41,211 nucleotides of DNA, from NCBI GenBank assembly GCA_050309775.1, contig JBNRMV010000016.1:1-41211 (forward strand), read 5' to 3'. Position 1 is the stretch's first letter, and each line of letters starts with the position of its first letter. Position numbers and translations under genes: made by a program. The notes below the pieces were generated by a model. It ran no database searches. It was given only the letters and a program-made list of their open reading frames with translations, and was not told the origin of the DNA. This document shows, in pieces, positions 40,426-41,211 of this stretch. The stretch is from DTU072 sp050309775 (GTDB lineage Bacteria; Bacillota; Clostridia; Christensenellales; DTU072).

Positions 40426-41211
40426 TATGCTGCCCTCCTTCCATGTCTCCAGGCTATATCGCCTTCTAGGTTTGCTAAGAGATGTAGTCTTGCTGTCTTG
40501 TACTCTTCGCCGTTTAAGCCCAGTCTTATCAGCCATGTTCTGAAGGTGAACTTTGGGTTTTCACTTACAGTTTCTCTTCTGCTTGCGCCTTTTTGTATTT
40601 TTGCTTGGTTGCTTATTGCTAGGCATAGCTGAATGTACGCTTTTACCTTGCCAGCGTGCAGTGTTGAGTTGAACATTCTCAGCTCCACAGTTCCCTTCTG
40701 GAACACACTATGCAGGTTGAGCGCGTGGTATCTGCTGCTATGATAATGATTGTAGCTGCCGTCTCTGCCCTCATACCATATTTTCTTTACTTCGGCTATA
40801 GTCTTAGGTCTTTTTTTGGTAAGCTCGTCTAGCAGTTTGCCCTCTACTTTTTTACACCATTTATTTATTCTTTCAGGTCTTACTTGTAACGCTTTGAACA
40901 GCATTGTTTCTTTGCTTGCCATTATATTAGCTATATTCTTTAAGCTTTTTGCCGTATGCTGGCTGGCGTCTATATGCACATGCAGTCCGCAGCTTTCGTT
41001 GACCTTTGCGCCCGCTCTTCTTATCGCCCTTACGATATTTTGTATTGTTTCGATATCCTCGTAGTTGCATATCGGTGACACTAGCTCGCATCTGTACTCA
41101 GGACCGGCGTAGCTACTGTTTGAGTTTTCCTGTCTTATGCTTGAGTCGCTTACTATCTTCCATCTTCTGCCATCTGCATCTCTTACCGAGTAGGTGTTGT
41201 AAGCTCCGCCG
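40425..41211 (-). CDS. Amidoligase-family enzyme (glutamine-synthetase fold; 5' end beyond the window)
   Basis: 261 codons visible and open to the right edge, so the true start lies outside. Motifs match the predicted COOH-NH2 ligases of the Amidoligase_2 type: GRRWKIVSD and EYRCELVSPI near the visible N-terminus, then CGLHVHID (metal or ATP ligands), HALNLHSV, GTVELRMFNSTLHAGKV and a helical C-terminus. Such enzymes are predicted to form amide or isopeptide bonds using ATP; their natural substrates are mostly untested. A shorter reading starting at a GTG (41081) would cut off conserved sequence and is not preferred. It is co-transcribed with the GGCT-fold gene. Members of this pair are often on phages or plasmids, which fits the ParB-like and integrase remnants nearby. 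Confidence 0.85.
   Translation of the reverse strand, partial: GGAYNTYSVRDADGRRWKIVSDSSIRQENSNSSYAGPEYRCELVSPICNYEDIETIQNIVRAIRRAGAKVNESCGLHVHIDASQHTAKSLKNIANIMASKETMLFKALQVRPERINKWCKKVEGKLLDELTKKRPKTIAEVKKIWYEGRDGSYNHYHSSRYHALNLHSVFQKGTVELRMFNSTLHAGKVKAYIQLCLAISNQAKIQKGASRRETVSENPKFTFRTWLIRLGLNGEEYKTARLHLLANLEGDIAWRHGRRAA

Overview
The window looks like chromosome of a low-to-mid GC Gram-positive bacterium, most likely an uncultured Clostridia (Bacillota). The basis is consensus SigA-type promoters with 17-bp spacers, strong AGGAGG-type ribosome sites, the Bacillota-style smc-ftsY pair, many lipoproteins and surface proteins carrying InlB/Listeria-Bacteroides repeats or BspA-type leucine-rich repeats, and a CCA-encoding tRNA-Thr. 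No genus can be named from sequence reading alone.

From 1 to 31 kb the sequence reads as host backbone. Left to right it holds: the start of a secreted protein; a large membrane-anchored protein of unrecognised family with a possibly leaderless promoter; a DEAD-box RNA helicase with a terminator inside its leader; a BspA-like lipoprotein co-transcribed with a HesA/MoeB/ThiF-family enzyme; a secreted lipase-like protein (paralog A); the pgsA-valS-HAD phosphatase operon; a lone sugar nucleotidyltransferase; a four-gene operon (lipase-like paralogs C and B, a RimK-like ATP-grasp ligase and a small-multidrug-export-type membrane protein); smc-ftsY; a MacB-type ABC exporter operon (ATPase, two FtsX-like permeases, large lipoprotein) preceded by a consensus promoter and a 12-codon Tyr/Pro-rich leader ORF; and a membrane-anchored HSL-type esterase ending in a strong terminator. 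tRNA-Thr(CGU) follows.

From about 31.3 kb to the end the sequence is visibly more AT-rich and patchy, as expected of an island next to a tRNA gene. It has a decaying cluster of surface lipoproteins (a 901-residue BspA-like protein with recent internal duplication, plus gene stubs), a truncated tyrosine recombinase joined through a complete IS3-family element to a truncated ParB-like gene, a DUF3888 lipoprotein, a small membrane protein behind a G9 tract, at least four copies of a hairpin-flanked repeat, a structured noncoding stretch, and an amidoligase/gamma-glutamylcyclotransferase pair running off the right edge.

The best candidates for something undescribed are: the surface-hydrolase operon in which one paralog has lost its serine and histidine while staying next to an active-looking sister, an ATP-grasp ligase and a transporter-like protein; the leader peptide before the ABC exporter; the box-plus-hairpin repeat family; and the amidoligase-cyclotransferase pair.
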